Origin: Acidobacteriaceae bacterium
GTDB taxonomy: Bacteria > Acidobacteriota > Terriglobia > Terriglobales > Acidobacteriaceae
Length of the DNA: 8,394 nt
Direction: 5' to 3'
Assembly (NCBI GenBank): GCA_030040115.1
Contig: JASHUH010000202.1
Coordinates: 1 to 8,394, forward strand
Shown: positions 6,329-8,394 of the stretch, piece by piece
Layout: the number at the start of each line of letters is the position of its first letter
Position numbering within the stretch: position 1 is the stretch's first letter
Notes under the pieces: model-generated
What the model saw: only the letters and a program-made list of their open reading frames with translations
Databases searched by the model: none
What the model was told of the DNA's origin: nothing
Translations under genes and position numbers: made by a program

Positions 6329-8032
6329 TCATGGTTCGGGAGCGGCCGGTTGTCCAGGCGTTTGTGGGCTGGTGTGCGGAACGCGCTTGAAATCCACCGC
6401 GAAATGAGGATCCTGGCGCGTGCCCGCAATGTGGATCGGAACCTCGGTTCCGGCTCCGTTGGCTCTGAAAAACCGGTCGGCGGGTTTCAGAAGCTTCCCC
6501 ACAAAGCCGCCCACCATCTGCGACACAGTGGCCTGCATTTTGGCGTCCCCGGCAAAATTCAAAGCGCCGCCATCGATGGCGTAGTCGCCTTTAAGGTCGA
6601 TTTCCGCGCCCGGCACTGTGTAAACGAGGTTGGGTAGGGTGATAATGCCGGCAACCATGGTGAAATCGCCCTTCATGATCGAGAACACATCGGCGGCATC
6701 GGGATGTTTGGCTTGCTTGGGTTTACCCTGGCCGCGCAGGCTCAGCTCCGCTATGCGCTGCTGGATCTTGGCGTTGGCGAACCGCGCATCGTCGAGCATG
6801 AAGTTTCCCTTGAGCCGCATGCGCAGGTGCACCGGAGCGGAGCCGGGAGGAATATCGAGCCTGGTTTTCATGTGCAGCACCCCGGTCAGCAGCGGCTCGC
6901 CGGATCGGGTGGCAAGGCGGAGAAAATCTTCGATGCGGCCTTGGTCCACGTTCACAGCGAGAGCAATGTCATGCCCGCGCGGGCGCGCCTGGCCCGCTTG
7001 GGGGTCGGGATGAGGGGCTAAGCCCACGATGCGGCCCGTGGCGATTAAATGCGAGCCGCCCAGCGTGGCGTCTACGGGATCGAGCCAGGTGTCGCCGTTG
7101 ATTCCGTCGACCCGAGCGTGAAAGCGGGTGCGGAGGGGCAGCGCAGCGCCAAAAGCGGTCAGGCGAAAATCGGGTGTATGGGTTTGCCCTTCCACGATCA
7201 GGCCGCGGAGCGTGCCCTGGTACCGGCCGGTGGAGCTCAGAATTCCTGCAATGCCCTTGAACGTGTTCAGTTCGGCGTGGTCCAAGCGGTAGTCGCCCGC
7301 GATAGGGCTCTGGCCGGGATCGTCCACCACCCAGGGCCCGAAGCTGCCTTTGGTGGTCACCGTTCCTTTGGGCCGGGGAGTGGTCACCACCGCGTCGAAC
7401 GCCACCGGGCGATCTGGGCTTACGTGGGTCAGCTTGATGGTTTTGATGGCGAATTCCAGGGGGAGCCTGCCGGACTTGGCGGTTTCGAGCGTAAGCGTGG
7501 CATTCGCGCAATTGATATGGTCGATTTCGAATGGCGGCAAGATCCCGGTTGACGGCGCGGGCGGCTGCGGGGTGGGTTCCGCCATAGGCTCGGCTGCGGA
7601 GGCAAGTCGCTCTCCGGGCGGGATGTCGATGACAAGCCCCTCGATGCGCACCATGGAAATGCGGATCGGTTGCCCGGTTTTGTAGTGGAGCGGAGCACGG
7701 AAGCGGAAGTTGTCGATTTGAATGAGGGGCGGCGTTGAAGGCGCCGCAGGGCCGGAGGACGGAGCGCCGTTCGCGCCGGGCGCGGCAGTTCCCGGCGGCC
7801 AGATGCGCAGGCCTTTGCCCTCGGCGCTCAGCCCGTGGAGAAGCGAAACATGGAAATCCGCCAGCTCGACATAGGCGTGAAAATGCGCTTCGAGGCGGTC
7901 CACGATCAGGCCCCGCAGAATGGGCTCGGCCCGGCGCATGGCTACCCCGGCCAGGACGGCCACCACGACGGCCACGAGCGCAGCGGCGCCCGCAATCCAC
8001 TTCATCCACGCGTGCTTGCCCGGTCTTGGCAT
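6329..8032 (-). CDS. AsmA-like inner-membrane-anchored protein
   Basis: This 567-residue protein has one N-terminal membrane anchor (about residues 10-31, IAGAAALVAVVVAVLAGVA) after a short basic head, with the rest predicted in the periplasm. The body shows the repeating short beta-strand pattern of the AsmA family. The C-terminal AsmA-like region spans about residues 380-550 (for example LHMKTRLDIPPG, DVFSIMKGDFTMVAGII, TVPGAEIDLKGDYAIDGG). AsmA-type proteins are long bridge-like proteins implicated in phospholipid transport to, or homeostasis of, the outer membrane. Two Pro/Ala-rich stretches (about 79-103 and 149-166) look like flexible insertions, and the tail after residue 551 is also Pro-rich. 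The start at 8032 lacks a clear Shine-Dalgarno; an ATG at 8005, just before the membrane segment, is the alternative. It sits apart from any recognisable lipid gene here, so the exact role is open. Confidence 0.85.
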   Translation of the reverse strand: MPRPGKHAWMKWIAGAAALVAVVVAVLAGVAMRRAEPILRGLIVDRLEAHFHAYVELADFHVSLLHGLSAEGKGLRIWPPGTAAPGANGAPSSGPAAPSTPPLIQIDNFRFRAPLHYKTGQPIRISMVRIEGLVIDIPPGERLASAAEPMAEPTPQPPAPSTGILPPFEIDHINCANATLTLETAKSGRLPLEFAIKTIKLTHVSPDRPVAFDAVVTTPRPKGTVTTKGSFGPWVVDDPGQSPIAGDYRLDHAELNTFKGIAGILSSTGRYQGTLRGLIVEGQTHTPDFRLTAFGAALPLRTRFHARVDGINGDTWLDPVDATLGGSHLIATGRIVGLAPHPDPQAGQARPRGHDIALAVNVDQGRIEDFLRLATRSGEPLLTGVLHMKTRLDIPPGSAPVHLRMRLKGNFMLDDARFANAKIQQRIAELSLRGQGKPKQAKHPDAADVFSIMKGDFTMVAGIITLPNLVYTVPGAEIDLKGDYAIDGGALNFAGDAKMQATVSQMVGGFVGKLLKPADRFFRANGAGTEVPIHIAGTRQDPHFAVDFKRVPHTSPQTPGQPAAPEP

Positions 8033-8049
8033 TCGAGGGTTTACCGTCT

Positions 8050-8071
8050 GGATTTATTGATGCACAAATCC
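8050..8071 (-). promoter_or_regulatory. Inverted repeat upstream of the AsmA-like gene (possible operator)
   Basis: GGATTT and AAATCC are perfect inverted hexamers separated by 10 nt (GTGCATCAAT on the - strand), ending 17 nt before the ATG at 8032. The AT-rich patch stands out in GC-rich surroundings. It could be a dimeric regulator site or part of a promoter, but hexamer pairs also arise by chance. Confidence 0.25.
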
Positions 8072-8193
8072 TTACCAGGCGCCATGCCGGGCGCGGAGGG
8101 GCGCCGCTGCGCCTCTCGCGGGATGGTCTGCAAAGCGCCCGATCTTGACGGTGGAGCGCTTGTACCGCCCTGAACAGTATTTGCCGGTGAGGG

Positions 8194-8394
8194 CTATCGC
8201 TCGAGGAGCGCGTTCAGCAGGGAGTGTCCGGGCTTGGTGAACGGATTGACGATAGTAACGCCTCTCCACACAAACCCATGCTGCATATCCTCGGACAAGA
8301 GCAGTTGGCAATCTGCCTCGGCGGCAGCCGAGAGGATCACGGCATCCCAAATGCCGAATTGCTGAACGGCGAGGTCAACAGCGGCCAAAAGGAT
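8194..8394 (-). CDS. PIN-domain protein, VapC-like (C-terminal part, runs off the window)
   Basis: The last 66 codons of a PIN-domain protein are visible; the frame is open to the window edge, so the N-terminus with the first catalytic Asp is missing. GIWDAVILSAAAEADC followed by LLLSEDMQHGFVWRGVTIVNPF is the standard C-terminal half of VapC-like PIN nucleases. The Asp in WDA and the Asp of SEDM occupy the conserved metal-binding positions. Such proteins are usually Mg-dependent ribonuclease toxins paired with a small antitoxin encoded just upstream; here that would be to the right of the window. Residues LLSEDMQHG and IVNPF are strongly family-like. Whether it forms a toxin-antitoxin pair cannot be judged without the upstream gene. 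Confidence 0.85.
   Translation of the reverse strand: MLLAAVDLAVQQFGIWDAVILSAAAEADCQLLLSEDMQHGFVWRGVTIVNPFTKPGHSLLNALLER

Noticed and set aside
6969..8009. A second 346-codon - strand open frame inside the AsmA-like gene
   Set aside because: It is in an overlapping frame of a gene with a clear membrane anchor and AsmA pattern; its product is Arg/Pro/Ala-rich with no recognisable domain.

Overview
The window looks like a high-GC bacterial chromosome, most probably an Acidobacteriota (Terriglobia-type) genome. The clearest hint is the secreted protein at 4983-6146. It joins a carboxypeptidase-regulatory-like domain to a long conserved C-terminal region, an arrangement I associate with acidobacteria. 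The AsmA-like protein and the enzyme complement fit this. The taxonomic call is inference from protein style, not from a marker gene.

Left part (1-2553, + strand): the 3' end of a cysteine-synthase-type PLP enzyme is followed after 7 nt by an intact two-domain rhodanese (thiosulfate sulfurtransferase). Its Shine-Dalgarno overlaps the upstream stop codon, so the two form a sulfur-metabolism pair. An intact NAD-dependent glycerol dehydrogenase (gldA) follows after 60 nt.

Middle part (about 2548-4804): this is the most interesting stretch. It holds an intact DSD1/D-threonine-aldolase-type PLP enzyme (- strand) and a divergent intact RidA (+ strand). Around them are three fragments. The first is a 3'-terminal remnant of a second DSD1-type gene (2548-2596, -). 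The second is the first ~37 codons of an N-acyl-D-amino-acid deacylase (about 4053-4166, +). The third is the first ~45 codons of a GntP/DsdX-family permease (about 4664-4804, +). Together they read as an eroded D-amino-acid uptake and catabolism cluster: a permease to import, a deacylase to free the D-amino acid, a PLP lyase/deaminase to break it down, and RidA to clear the reactive enamine/imine. Only the last two remain complete.

Right part (4983-8394, all - strand): the secreted carboxypeptidase-regulatory-like protein, a 567-residue inner-membrane-anchored AsmA-like protein, and the C-terminal part of a PIN-domain (VapC-like) protein running off the right edge. I see no RNA gene, CRISPR array, insertion sequence or strong intrinsic terminator.
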